This document shows positions 53,346 to 63,329 of a DNA stretch of 64,000 nt, in pieces. Every line of letters begins with the position of its first letter. The first letter of the stretch is position 1. Below the pieces are notes generated by a model. It had not been told where the DNA came from. It was given only the letters and a program-made list of their open reading frames with translations, and did not search any database. The position numbers and the translations under genes are program-made. This stretch comes from Gautieria morchelliformis (Eukaryota; Basidiomycota; Agaricomycetes; Gomphales; Gomphaceae): assembly GCA_015179125.1 (NCBI GenBank), contig WHVA01000110.1:186001-250000 (forward strand), in the 5' to 3' direction.

Positions 53346-56300
53346 TCACCCCCCCTCTAGCGTGCTGCATCCTCGAAGCACGGGACACGAGGGATTGAAA
53401 TGCCAGTGAGCGGATTCGGCGAGGGGCACCGGGGTGTGTCCTATAGAACTCACGGAGTTTGTCTGGAGTGGAAACATCTGGCTCCGGGACCCACGAATTC
53501 TCCTCGTACCCATACCCTTCCCATTTCACGAGGAATTGGAGTCGCCCTCGCACCAACCGGCTGTCCAGGATCGGTTCCACCACATAGTGCTCTTCCCCAT
53601 CTACAATTTCCGGCGGAGGTGGCGGACGAGCCTTCTGACCTGGAATTGGGTCCTCAAGCACAGGGAGTAACTTCACCACGTTGAAGACGGGGTGGAGGCG
53701 GGACATGGACATCGGAAGTCGGAGGCGGTATGCATTCCGTCCAACCCTCCGCGTCACCGTGAAGGGCCCAAGGTAGCGGTGGGCAAGCTTCTGCCAAGGG
53801 CGTGTGGTGCGGATGTCACTTGCATCTAGATACACCTTGTCTCCAACTTGGTACTCTGGGGCAGGAACCCGGCATTGGTTGTAGTACCTTGCCATGTCAT
53901 CCTTGGCCTTTGCAAGGGCCAACTTGGCTTCCGAAAGGGTGGAGTCCATGCGGTCTCGGAACTCATTGACCGTCTCGAGTCGGGAGTCAGCCTGGCATGG
54001 CTCGAAGCCCATCCGCGGGTGTCGTCTGGAGTCAAGCATGAAGGGAGTCTGTTGTGTGGCGGAATGTACATGGTTGTTGTATTGGAATTCCGCCAGTGGA
54101 AGTAACTCATCCCAGTCATCCTGCCTCTCGTTGACAAAGAGGCGGAGGTATTGCTCCAACTCCTGATTGACCCGTTCCGTCTGTCCGTCACCCTGCGGAT
54201 GGTATGCTGTGGTGGTAGCCAGCTTTATGCCGAGCAGGCGGTAGAGCTCCCGAGTCAGTTCCACGACAAACTGCACACCTCGGTCGGAAACAACTTGCTT
54301 CAGGAGCCCATGCAACTTCCAGACATGTGCAAGGAACAGGCGGGCCGCTCCGAGGGCTGTGATCATCGTGTGTGTCGGAATGAAGTGGGACACCTTGCTT
54401 ACCGAATCCACGACGTTCATGATCGCGTCGTAGCCATGATACTCTGGGAGTTCAACGATGAAGTCGACACTGATGGTGTCCCAGCGGGATTCGGGAATCG
54501 GGAGCGGAACAAGTTCTCCGACGGGCGGATGTCGTTGTGCTTTAGTTCGGAGACAAAGGTCACATGTCTTCACGTACTGTCCAATGTAGCGGGACATCTG
54601 GGGCCACCAGTAATTCCGAGCCACTAACTCCAGCGTCTTCCACCTGCCAGCATGCCCAGCGACCCGTGTGTCATGGTGCTGGGACACAATGCGGCAGCGG
54701 AGGTCTGCCCCACCTGGAACATAGACCTTGCCTCTGAAGTGGAGCAGTCCATCACGTTCCGACCATTCCGCTGCCCGTACAGACCGTGAGTGCCCTTTCC
54801 GAAGTTCCTCCACTGCCTTCACCACCGACTCCTCCTTCTCTCCATTCCGGTACTGCCTCCGGATATCCCGGAGCATTTCCGCTTCCACCCCAACTGCAGT
54901 CACTCCCTCTAGGGCACGGATTGCAAAGAGACTTGGGCGCAGCACTGTCATATCCGCGTTGTCTCCACTTCCACTTCCATGATCCGCACGGCGGGATAGG
55001 GCATCGGGCTTGCCCATGGTGCAGCCGGGCCGGTGGTGGAGCATGAAGTCGAACCGGGACAGGTGTAGGGACCACCGTGCTTGTCGTCGGTTCAACTTCT
55101 TGGATGTGCGGAAATACTTGAGGTTTTTGTGGTCTGTCCAGATCTCAAACGGGCATAGAGCACCCTCGAGGAAATGTCGCCACTCCTCCAGCGCTCGGAT
55201 GATTGCCAGCATCTCTTTGTCGTGGATCTCATAGTTCCGCTCAACCGGACTAAGGCTTTTAGAGAAGAAGGCAATTGGATGCCATCCCCCATCATCTTCC
55301 GATGATTGTTGTGACAAGACCGCTCCGGTAGCTGTGTCGGAAGAATCCGCCTCGACTCGATAAGGGCGAGAGTCATCAGGAAAGATTAGGACCGGGGCAG
55401 ACGTGATCAGCTCCTTGAGTTTGTCAAAGGAGGCCTGTTCCGGCTCTCCCCACTGCCATCCAACCTCCTTCTTGGTGAGGTTGAAGAGGGCACGAGCGTG
55501 GCAGGAGAAGTCCTTGATGAACCGCCGGTAGAAATTGACAAACCCAATGAAGGACTGGACCTCCTTCTTGTTCCGCGGCACAGGCCACTCCGATACACCA
55601 GAAACTTTGACTGGGTCCATTTCCACCTTTCCTTCCGACACAATCACCCCAAGATACTCTATCCGCGTCCGCTCAAATTCGCACTTTTCCGGCTTGAGAC
55701 ACAGGTTGTACTTCCGGAGCCGTTCCAGCACTCTCCGCACGACTTCCCGATGTTCGGACATTGTTTTTGTGAAGATGAGGATGTCATCGAGGTAGACGCA
55801 GACAACCCCTTCTGCTATCATGTCACGGAAAATGTCATTCATCATCGTCTGGAATGTGGCGGGACTGTTGGTGAGGCCGAAGAACATGAGCTGCGGCTCA
55901 AAGAGTCCTCGGTTGGTGCGGAATGCGGCCTTCCACTCGTCTCCCTCTCGGATCTGAACATTATTGAAGCCCCAGCAGACATCCAGCTTAGTGAAGTACC
56001 TTGCCCCGCGGAGTTGTGTGATTAGTTCGGAAATGAGTGGAATGGGGTACCGGTTCTTGATTGTGATCGCATTCAAGGCCCGGTAATCCTGCACAAGTCT
56101 GAGCGAGCCGTCCTTCTTCTTGATGAAGAACACCAGAGATGCCATGGGTGACTTGGAGGGGCGGATCCTCCCTGTACGGAGGTTTTCCGCAAGGAATGCA
56201 TCAAGCTCTACCTGCTCCTTGGGTGACAGCGGGTAGACTTTGCAGTTGGTGGGCTTTGACCCAGGCTCCAACTCGATGGCGTGGTCCCACAGCTTCCGTG

Positions 56301-57273
56301 GAGGCAGGGCATCAAACGACTCCTTGGAAAAGACATCCTCGAACTCCCGCAGGTACTCCGGAATTTCCGCCTCCGCTCTATCATGCTTCTTGGAGGCTTC
56401 AGCAAGGCGTTGCGAAATATTTCTGGTGGCACGGATGTGTTCCGCTTCTGGCAGAAGGTTTACGTACAGCAAGCGCTCCCCTTCTGCCAGAGTGTCTTCC
56501 GGGCCGAGTCGGATGACGTCGGAATCGGAATCGGAATCGGAATCGGAATTGGGAGTGGGATCCAGTTCAGATTCCGCTTCCGAGTCTTCTTCTGCAAGCA
56601 GTGGATGGGGGCCAGAACGACATGTCTGTATGAGCCGTTCGGTCTTCCGCTCCTCCTGGCGTTCCTTCCGCACTTCCGACCGGCACATGTGACACTTGGC
56701 TGGACATCGACTCATCAGTACCTTCCGAGTCTGCCAATTGATCTCCGGGTTGTGCTCCTGAAGCCAGGTAAACCCGAGGATGATGTCTTGCTTCCCCAGG
56801 CTGGTGACTGCAAAGGAAGTGCGTTCTGTGTGTCCGTCGTAGCGGAGAATTGTGTCTACTATCTCTGTGATAGACCTTGCTTCACTGGGGCTTCCATCCA
56901 CATTGAACACCGGGATTGCATGTTGCAACTTCCACGTGGTCAGTCGGTTCCGTTCCACATAGTCCCGGTCCATAAACTGACCAGTGGCCCTGCAATCGAC
57001 AAGGGGGGGTCCGGATTTGACTTCCGCCGTATCTGTCGTCTGGATCTCCACCTTAATGACTAGTGACTTGGGGCCAGGGGTGGCAGCAACAACATAGCGC
57101 TTCGGGAGGCGTCTCTCCCAAGGGCGGATGTGGGATGGATGGGGTGTCGGATTTGGTTTTTGTGTGACTTTATCCGGTGGGTCTGTACGAAGTGAGGGGT
57201 GTGGGGGCTTTTCATTCTCTACTTCAAGACAGGCAAACCGGTTATGTACAGGCAGCAGGGGCACACATATCAC
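53068..57273 (-). CDS. Gypsy-3 Pol with chromodomain, full-length frame
   Basis: A 1401-codon open frame that begins at the gag stop in the -1 frame (first codon is not ATG). The protease region has DCRATGQF at 93-100, where relatives have DSGATG or DCGATG, so a glycine next to the catalytic Asp is Arg. A Ser-Asp repeat lies at 243-252. RT has [11 protein letters not shown] and catalytic YLDD at 494-497. RNase H (EADSSDTATGAVLSQ, HDKEMLAIIRALEEW), the integrase finger (HHDTRVAGHAGRW, CDLCLRTKA) and core (SVDFIVELP, VVSDRGVQF, GDGQTERVNQELE) keep all three acidic residues. The chromodomain is LQFLVKWEGYGYEENSWVPE. The last 92 or so codons are polypurine-tract and LTR sequence, giving a Ser/Asp/Gly-rich tail. 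Confidence 0.9.
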   Translation of the reverse strand: MICVPLLPVHNRFACLEVENEKPPHPSLRTDPPDKVTQKPNPTPHPSHIRPWERRLPKRYVVAATPGPKSLVIKVEIQTTDTAEVKSGPPLVDCRATGQFMDRDYVERNRLTTWKLQHAIPVFNVDGSPSEARSITEIVDTILRYDGHTERTSFAVTSLGKQDIILGFTWLQEHNPEINWQTRKVLMSRCPAKCHMCRSEVRKERQEERKTERLIQTCRSGPHPLLAEEDSEAESELDPTPNSDSDSDSDSDVIRLGPEDTLAEGERLLYVNLLPEAEHIRATRNISQRLAEASKKHDRAEAEIPEYLREFEDVFSKESFDALPPRKLWDHAIELEPGSKPTNCKVYPLSPKEQVELDAFLAENLRTGRIRPSKSPMASLVFFIKKKDGSLRLVQDYRALNAITIKNRYPIPLISELITQLRGARYFTKLDVCWGFNNVQIREGDEWKAAFRTNRGLFEPQLMFFGLTNSPATFQTMMNDIFRDMIAEGVVCVYLDDILIFTKTMSEHREVVRRVLERLRKYNLCLKPEKCEFERTRIEYLGVIVSEGKVEMDPVKVSGVSEWPVPRNKKEVQSFIGFVNFYRRFIKDFSCHARALFNLTKKEVGWQWGEPEQASFDKLKELITSAPVLIFPDDSRPYRVEADSSDTATGAVLSQQSSEDDGGWHPIAFFSKSLSPVERNYEIHDKEMLAIIRALEEWRHFLEGALCPFEIWTDHKNLKYFRTSKKLNRRQARWSLHLSRFDFMLHHRPGCTMGKPDALSRRADHGSGSGDNADMTVLRPSLFAIRALEGVTAVGVEAEMLRDIRRQYRNGEKEESVVKAVEELRKGHSRSVRAAEWSERDGLLHFRGKVYVPGGADLRCRIVSQHHDTRVAGHAGRWKTLELVARNYWWPQMSRYIGQYVKTCDLCLRTKAQRHPPVGELVPLPIPESRWDTISVDFIVELPEYHGYDAIMNVVDSVSKVSHFIPTHTMITALGAARLFLAHVWKLHGLLKQVVSDRGVQFVVELTRELYRLLGIKLATTTAYHPQGDGQTERVNQELEQYLRLFVNERQDDWDELLPLAEFQYNNHVHSATQQTPFMLDSRRHPRMGFEPCQADSRLETVNEFRDRMDSTLSEAKLALAKAKDDMARYYNQCRVPAPEYQVGDKVYLDASDIRTTRPWQKLAHRYLGPFTVTRRVGRNAYRLRLPMSMSRLHPVFNVVKLLPVLEDPIPGQKARPPPPPEIVDGEEHYVVEPILDSRLVRGRLQFLVKWEGYGYEENSWVPEPDVSTPDKLREFYRTHPGAPRRIRSLAFQSLVSRASRMQHARGGVMSGDTLCSISSSDTTPSSDSISNSASGPDSISASAFGNDSASGRTSTSSVRLASSTPISDFHSRNSVGNQATGVIGGIKGRSRVRVVREMQG
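56521..56550. repeat. GGAATC hexanucleotide run coding for Ser-Asp repeats
   Basis: Five near-perfect copies. On the coding strand they read TCCGAT, giving the SDSDSDSDSD stretch of Pol. Confidence 0.85.
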
Positions 57274-59139
57274 CCGCTGCGCGTCACAAAATCCGACGCA
57301 TCTTCCACCTCCAATGCGCCATGTTCCGCATTTTCGGAAATTCCTTCCACAGTGGGCACTCCGCTTATGTCTGCGAGTGCGAGGAACTCTGGAAGGAGCT
57401 CAAGCTTCTCCTCTGTGGTCATAAGCCGGATGTCAAAGGCTTGGGGGCACTCGCGGGCATAGTGGCCTGGTTGTCGGCATCGGAAGCAGGTGATGGCTCC
57501 GTGGCCTTTTCCGCGCATGCGGTCAACATCCATCGGGGCAGGGCCACTCTTCGAGGGAGGGGGGCTAGGGTTCCTAATAAGAGCAGGCGGAACAACCATC
57601 AGAAATACTTTCCGTGTGGGAACAAATGCACTTCCGGGTTATGGCACGGGTGGAGCAGGACGAGCGGAACTGCATGTCATGTTCCGGTTTGTCTCCACAA
57701 AGGCCTCGTTTGCTTCCTGTTTCGGGACACCCTTCGCGCAGCTTGGTACCACCCTTCCGGGTCATCGAAATCCGGAGCTCCATCCCCAAGCAGCGCAACT
57801 TGGTTCTGGAGTGTCGGATCAAGCCCTCGTCGGAATTTGATGACGATCATCTTGTCATCGTCATACTCCGCAAGGTCGATGAGCTCCTGGAAGCGGTCAA
57901 TGTAGTCATCGCCCACATCCTTGGCCAGGTACCAGCTGGTCCCCTCGAGCTTCGTAAGGGCTGTGAGCTGCTCATTTTTTGGGCAGAACTGGTCGGAAAA
58001 TGTTTTCTCGAAGGCATCCCAGTCCCGGAAGTAGTTCCCCTTGCCCTTTGCTTCATGTCGGATCACCTTGTTTGCAAAATGGGCTGCGCGATCCGACTTG
58101 AAAAAGGACAATGTCCAGTGAATCCGAGCCTGGTCGTTCAGAAAGAGGTCTCCGACAATTGCGAAGTAGATGCTGCATGTGTTGAAGAATGCGCATCCCT
58201 TCTCCCGATCTCCGTCAAAGTCCGCCGGAGTTGCGGGTTTGACCTTTGCCAACTTTGCGGACATCCTCTCTTCCGCCAGTTCCGCTTTTCCGAAATCCGG
58301 CTCATCCAGCATTACATTTCCACCACCTTGTGGAATATCTAACTTAGCCAAAATCGTTTGTAAGGCTGTTTCAATCGCATCGGTCTTCATCCGGTTCCGC
58401 ATCAATTCCTCCTCCATATTCCGAAGGTGTTACGTATCGAGATTTCCGCTAAGTCGGAACTGGAAAGGACAGCGGCTTCAACTTATAGGTTGCGCCCCCA
58501 ATGAACTATCGTCCTAGGTATTTCGGAAGTGAGTCGGAAGTCGGAAAGTACTGGACCAAAGGTTTGGTTGGAACTTGAGTCGGAACTGAGGTGGAAGACG
58601 GAATACGGAAGGCTGAGAGAGACTGAGATCTTGCTAGACTCGCTGTGCTAAGAACAGGAGATGGAGCGAAGGAAATCAAGTATCGAAGGTGATTATCTCA
58701 TTGCAGAATAACAGACATACATGAGGGGGTTTTTATACAAAGTGCAGAGCAACAAGTAATGGTGTTGTACTACGCAAATTCCGGAGGAAGCGGAAGTCGA
58801 GTACAATGTGTGGGAACTAACTATTGGGAACAATGGGACTACAAAGGGGGTTCAGGGTGAGGTAGAACAATGGCAAAGAACAAGGGGTTGGGAAAACATA
58901 TCTGACAACGAACTACAAGGGTGACCGGATATATGGTTTTGATGAACGATGAAACGGGTCCGGTGGGTCTGAGTAATAGAGTCGAAAGAACAAGGGAGAT
59001 GTACAATGGGCGGAATGTCGGAAATGTCGGAGGGGCGGAACGTGTGGCGGAACTATCGGAGGGGCGGAAGGAGTTGCGGAACTGAGGGTCGGAAGTCGGA
59101 AATGAACGGTCGTAACAGAAGGCGATCATCCGGATCCAT
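57270..59139 (-). pseudogene. Gypsy-3 copy A Gag, interrupted and frameshifted
   Basis: It starts MDPDDRL at 59139 and is interrupted by a Gypsy-2 solo LTR with duplication CCTTC (element sense). It resumes as NMEEELMRNRMKTDA, VKPATPADFDGDREKG, FFNTCSIYFAIVGDLF, SFFKSDRAAHFANKV and LIDLAEYDDDKMIVIKF to about 57710. Frame changes near 57700 and 57650 lead to the C-terminal part (57599-57270), with a CCHC knuckle (CFRCRQPGHYARECP) and a Leu-rich tail. Its stop overlaps the open pol frame by a few bases, so expression of pol would need -1 frameshifting; no classic slippery heptamer was seen there. Confidence 0.82.
58428..59117 (-). mobile_element. Gypsy-2-family solo LTR inside Gypsy-3 gag
   Basis: 690 bp, TGTTACGTATCG...CGTAACA on the plus strand, flanked by the perfect duplication GAAGG (58423-58427, 59118-59122). 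It is longer than the other copies because of an expanded CGGAA-rich stretch near its U3 start (about 59030-59080). Confidence 0.95.
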
Positions 59140-59317
59140 GTCAGAAGGGGAAATATCGGACGGGATTTCCGGGATTGGGAGCTCGACGTAGGAAGAGGGG
59201 CTGTCGTATACCGTGTGCACGGCGATCTCCGAGTCGCTGTCTCCGATTCCGAACGCACCTATGGCGAATGCAATGCGCAGCACGACCGCCGGTCTTCTAG
59301 GGGAGAGACTTTTCTGC

Positions 59318-59794
59318 TGTAAGGGCAACCCTGGCCGGTTGTGGAGATCACACTACCACACAACTGACAAGGGGAAATCCAAAGTCCGTATAAATGAACA
59401 GAGTATACAAGAGAGGGGATTCTCACCTGACAAGGGGAAATCCAAAGAGAAAAGTCTAAGGACCCCCAATGTCAGCGAGCCCATATTATACTACACTGCG
59501 CAGCCAGGGACAACACTTGGCACCCGCCATCAACCCTGCATCCCCCTGACCTCCCTGACTCTTGATCGACCCTTGATGCCACCTATTATGCGAGTCACTT
59601 GATTTCCGACACTGTTCCGAGAGCGGAAGTCGGAAATTGGAGTGGAACTGGAAAGTGAACAGAACCGGTGGAAGTTCTCCCAGAAGCGGAATCATTTCCG
59701 AAAGCGGAGCTGGAGATGGAATCGGAACCAGAAGCGGAGTCGGAAATGGAGTCGGAACTGGAACTGGAAATGGAAAACAGGGTGTCCCCTGACA
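59318..59794 (-). repeat. Gypsy-3 copy A 5' LTR
   Basis: 477 bp, about 13 bp shorter than the partner because of small deletions in the repetitive GGAACTGG region near the element-sense start. Confidence 0.92.
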
Positions 59795-60464
59795 ACAAGG
59801 CCATTACCACAGCACTCAGTTAGGTGGCGGAGAACGAGCCGTACTAGCCACCTGGAACTTTTTACACAGCACTCGTTTAAGGAAACCTGCTCCCAACATG
59901 AATAGGTTACACAAACATCCTTTACAGTAGTGCATTGGATTGGGTGATCATATCTTTCTAGGAAGTGTATATATTTTTCATTCTACTTTTAACTCATAAT
60001 ATAAAGAAAAGCTCATAATGGGGATATGAATAGAAAGTATATTTTACAATTTATAAAACAGAAATAAATAATTCTTCTCTTGCCCTCCCCGATTGGTGGC
60101 CCTGCTGACAACAAATCCATATATTTGTATTTCTACCAACTTTTAATATAAACCATATTGGTGTTACTATATAATTAGTACTATACCCTGTCCTACATAT
60201 CATATCATATATACATATATTATACTATGAAGGTTCTTATCTCATAGTACATAGACTTTATGAATAACCTCTGTAGGGCACTATGGTTCCTGGTTCGTTT
60301 CTGCACCCACGTATGTGTGTGTATGACTTACTGCTCCAGCTGCTGACCCTGGCCCACACATTTCTTTAGTTCCAACTCCCTGGTTAATCACATATAATCC
60401 CCAATTCTCTTAGATCCAATTCTCTCTCCCTTTACTTATCTGACATTATGATTCCCTCTTGCAG
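59795..60464. other. AT-rich stretch, no gene before the exon at 60465
   Basis: 59930-60240 is markedly AT-rich, with several ATATAT runs and no ORF. The 3' part leads into a splice acceptor at 60464 with a CTGAC branch-like sequence about 20 bases upstream. Confidence 0.5.
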
Positions 60465-60557
60465 CGGATGCTCGATGTCGTCGCCGCCTTCCTGGACATC
60501 AAAGAGGTCGTGTTCGACTACCACCGTATAAAAGAACCCGAAGGAGGGCATCACTGA
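60465..60557 (+). pseudogene. Orphan terminal exon, unknown gene
   Basis: After the acceptor CTCTTGCAG, 31 codons run to TGA: RMLDVVAAFLDIKEVVF, DYHRIKEPEGGHH. The amphipathic, non-repetitive sequence looks like a genuine conserved C-terminus. I do not recognise the family, and no matching upstream exon is visible, so it is probably a displaced fragment. Confidence 0.4.
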
Positions 60558-61499
60558 GCTCCATGTTATCGGTCTTTGTCATGGTATTTGTTGTAAACTG
60601 GCATATATTGCTTCATCTATTTACTATGTCAGCGCCGCCTGTGTTGCGAACCGGCATGTTCCCAGGCCTATCCACATTAGGGTACTCCTATTTAGTTCCC
60701 ACTCCGCTGTCCCCTGACCGAGCACTCGCACATGCATCCATACGCATAAGTAGCTAGCTCAGTAGCTACAATGAATCCAATGGTTTTAGCCCTTCACTCC
60801 CATGAGGAGTCCAGTCGAGCGAGTTAACAGTGTCCTCGCTAGTGTCTATTCTCTCGCGCGTTGCGCTTCGTGTTCCGCTCCGTCTGTCTCTATCTCCCTC
60901 CTTATCCCTCAATAACAGTATTGGTGGCAGAGAACAAGAAGCTTGTGTCTGTGCTCTGGCCGGTGATGGCAGGAGCAAGAAAACCTGAATCCAAATCAGC
61001 TCAAATTATGAATTCAAATCAGGCTTATCAGAGTTAAAACTGATTTTGGGGGCTTTGTTGGAGCTTTTAAATGTTTCAAATCCTTGTTCAAATCCTCTCC
61101 AAATCCCCCTCTACTCTGATAGGCCCTATTGCTTCTGTCTACATTCTATTATATATTCTTTCTCTGAGATACAGGACCTAGGCACTATCAAAGAACCAGC
61201 CACACCATCAAAGAACCAGACACCTCACAAAGAACCCAGAATGCCAAGCAAACACTGTCAATCAAGTGATCGGGTTAGCAAAGGTCAGCAGGGGATGATT
61301 GCACCACATCAACTGTCACATGTAAATTACATAACAGTAATACAATGGCCGCTGACTTTCGGCGTTCAACAGCAACTACCATTTGAAGGACTCATGCCCA
61401 CTCTCACCCACACTTGATCTGCTGCTAGCATGCCGCATGTACACTGTCCTTCACTATCCACTCGTGTTCCACACCACTCACACTCCCATTCAGTGTCCC
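60558..61499. other. No recognised gene
   Basis: Short ORFs only. There is a brief CAAAGAACCAG repeat near 61190-61230 (three copies). Confidence 0.45.
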
Positions 61500-62120
61500 C
61501 TGCCATCCACTCATGTTCCACCAGTTGGCCTTGGCCAGAAGGTGAAATAAATGCATCCCTACCCACCCACAAATACCTTGACTCAACGTTGGCGTGCTGT
61601 CCAGCACCTTCAGAGCGCGTAAGGTGTGATAAGTCTGGTGGAGACTGCTGGCAAACAAGGTAGATATCAAGCAGCTCTATTGTCGAGGTGCAGGGATTCA
61701 GGTAAATGTATGACCATAACCCAGGCATCTGCAAGGCGACGTTATGCCAGTGGCGTGACACGTGGGATACCAATATTTCAATGCCACTGCTGATGTCCGT
61801 AGATGAGCTGGTCATGGAGAATATCCTCGAAAATATCGATATCGGATAGTATTTCACTCGGGATTTTATTCATACCAACATTCCAGTTGAGACTCTCTTA
61901 GACATCAACAGGAACGGCTGCTAGAGTCTTGTCCACCGCTTTCAGTTGTGTGGGTAGTTGTTCCTTGGTAGCTTCCAGGTCGGCGACCTCCTCGTAAAGC
62001 ATTTCCAGGGTTGTCATGGCGTTTTTGTAATGGTGTTGCCACCTAATAACTAGGACATTATAAGTTTTGGTGCAGGCAGGTCGAAGAGAACTTACCCCGA
62101 GGCGTAAAACACGAAGGAAG
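61500..62120 (-). pseudogene. F-box-like protein fragment, spliced and frameshifted
   Basis: On the minus strand a short exon ends at 62096 with donor GTAAGTTC, and a 53-nt intron ends TTATTAG at 62043. The next exon has a coiled-coil stretch (LEMLYEEVADLEATKEQL) leading to NKIPSEIL. After a frame change come LVSHVSRHWHNVAL, MPGLWSYIYLNP and STIELLDIYL. A heptad helix, an I/LPxEIL box and VSHVCRxWRxVAL...LWS is the usual layout of the large agaricomycete F-box family, whose members recruit substrates to SCF ubiquitin ligases. A stop (PVDV-stop) precedes the box and the C-terminal repeats are missing, so it is a pseudogene. Confidence 0.55.
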
Positions 62121-62239
62121 CAATGCTACAGTTGCGCGAAATCAAGTGGCTCTAACAGACTACGGATTAGGATGCCTGATGATGAACCACAATCAGCCTG
62201 TTAGGCTGTGCTCAGTGTTAGGTGGAAGTGCAAATGTAG

Positions 62240-62410
62240 CGATGTGCCTGCTAGTGAGAAACCACTAGACAAAACACTGTGAATTATAATATTACGTGCA
62301 GCCCCATACCGCACAAAGCCAGATGCAGAAGGCGGTGTTGTGGATCCTGTCCATCGTCGGGCAGCCCAATCCCACATGCGCAATCCCGCCCCTGGATTCG
62401 TCCGGGCCTC
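62240..62410 (-). repeat. Duplicate of the 50.3-kb gene segment
   Basis: The minus strand is similar to 50320-50470: GGGATTGCGCA, ACAGGATCCAC, CTTCTGCATCTGGCT, TGTGCGGTATGGGGCTGCAC, GTGTTTTGYCTAGTGG. It is a detached piece of the same unknown gene. Confidence 0.75.
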
Positions 62411-62652
62411 CATCCCTGAGTGCATACTCAGTGAGCCAAAGATTCCCACTTGCCATGAGCGTCCGGCCCCGGGAGGACAAGGAGCGGACCAGGAAAACCA
62501 GAGCCTTCTGGTTCTCTACAAGACAAAGGATCTAATTATAATTAGAATAGTACCCATGTATGTAAGGCAGCGACTTGCGTCGCTGAAAATTATCGAATCC
62601 ACGACTACATATCTTACCCAACTGTGAGCGTCTTCAACCTATGCTCCCAGAC

Positions 62653-63142
62653 TGTCAGGGGACACCCTGTTTTCCATTTCCAGTTCCGACACCACACCGA
62701 GTTCTGACTCCATTTCCGACTCCGCTTCCGGTCCCGATTCCATCTCCGCCTCCGCTTTTGGAAATGATTCCGCTTCTGGGAGAACTTCCACCAGTTCTGT
62801 TCGCCTCGCCAGTTCCACTCCAATTTCCAACTTCCACTCTCGGAACAGTGTCGGAAATCAAGCGACTCACGTAATAGGTGGCATCAAGGGTCGATCAAGG
62901 GTCAGGGTGGTCAGGGAGATGCAGGGTTGATGGCGGGTGCCAAGTGTTGTCCCTGGCTGCGCAGTGTAGTATAATACGGGCTCGCTGACATTGGGGGTCC
63001 TTAGACTTTTCTCTTTGGATTTCCCCTTGTCAGGTGAGAATCCCCTCTCTTGTATGCTCTATTCATTTATACATACTTTGGATTTCCCCTTGTCAGTTGT
63101 GTGGTAGTGTGATCTCCACAACCAGCCAGGGTTGCCCTTACA
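62653..63142 (+). repeat. Gypsy-3 copy B 5' LTR
   Basis: 490 bp, TGTCAGGGGACACC...GGTTGCCCTTACA, in plus orientation, followed by GCAGAAAAGTCTC as in copy A. Confidence 0.93.
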
Positions 63143-63329
63143 GCAGAAAAGTCTCTCCCCTAGAGGACCGGCGGTCGTACTGCACGTTGCATTCGCCATA
63201 GGTGCGTTCGGAATCGGAGACAGCGACTCGGAGATCGCGACCTCTTCCACACACACAGCGTACGACAGCCCCTCTTCTTACGTCGAGCTCCCAACCCTGG
63301 AAATCCCGTCCCATATTTCTCCTTCCGAC

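Larger units (their letters stand above)
52856..59794 (-). mobile_element. Gypsy-3 copy A, chromovirus-type Ty3/gypsy element
   Basis: LTRs of 490 bp (52856-53345) and 477 bp (59318-59794) flank gag and a single long pol ORF. A polypurine run (AGAGGGGGGGTGA in element sense) abuts the 3' LTR. A Gypsy-2 solo LTR interrupts gag. The flanks GTCTG and ACAAG do not match. Pol domain order and motifs are close to Gypsy-1, including NRFACLEVE near the start (NRFSVLETC in Gypsy-1). Confidence 0.93.
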
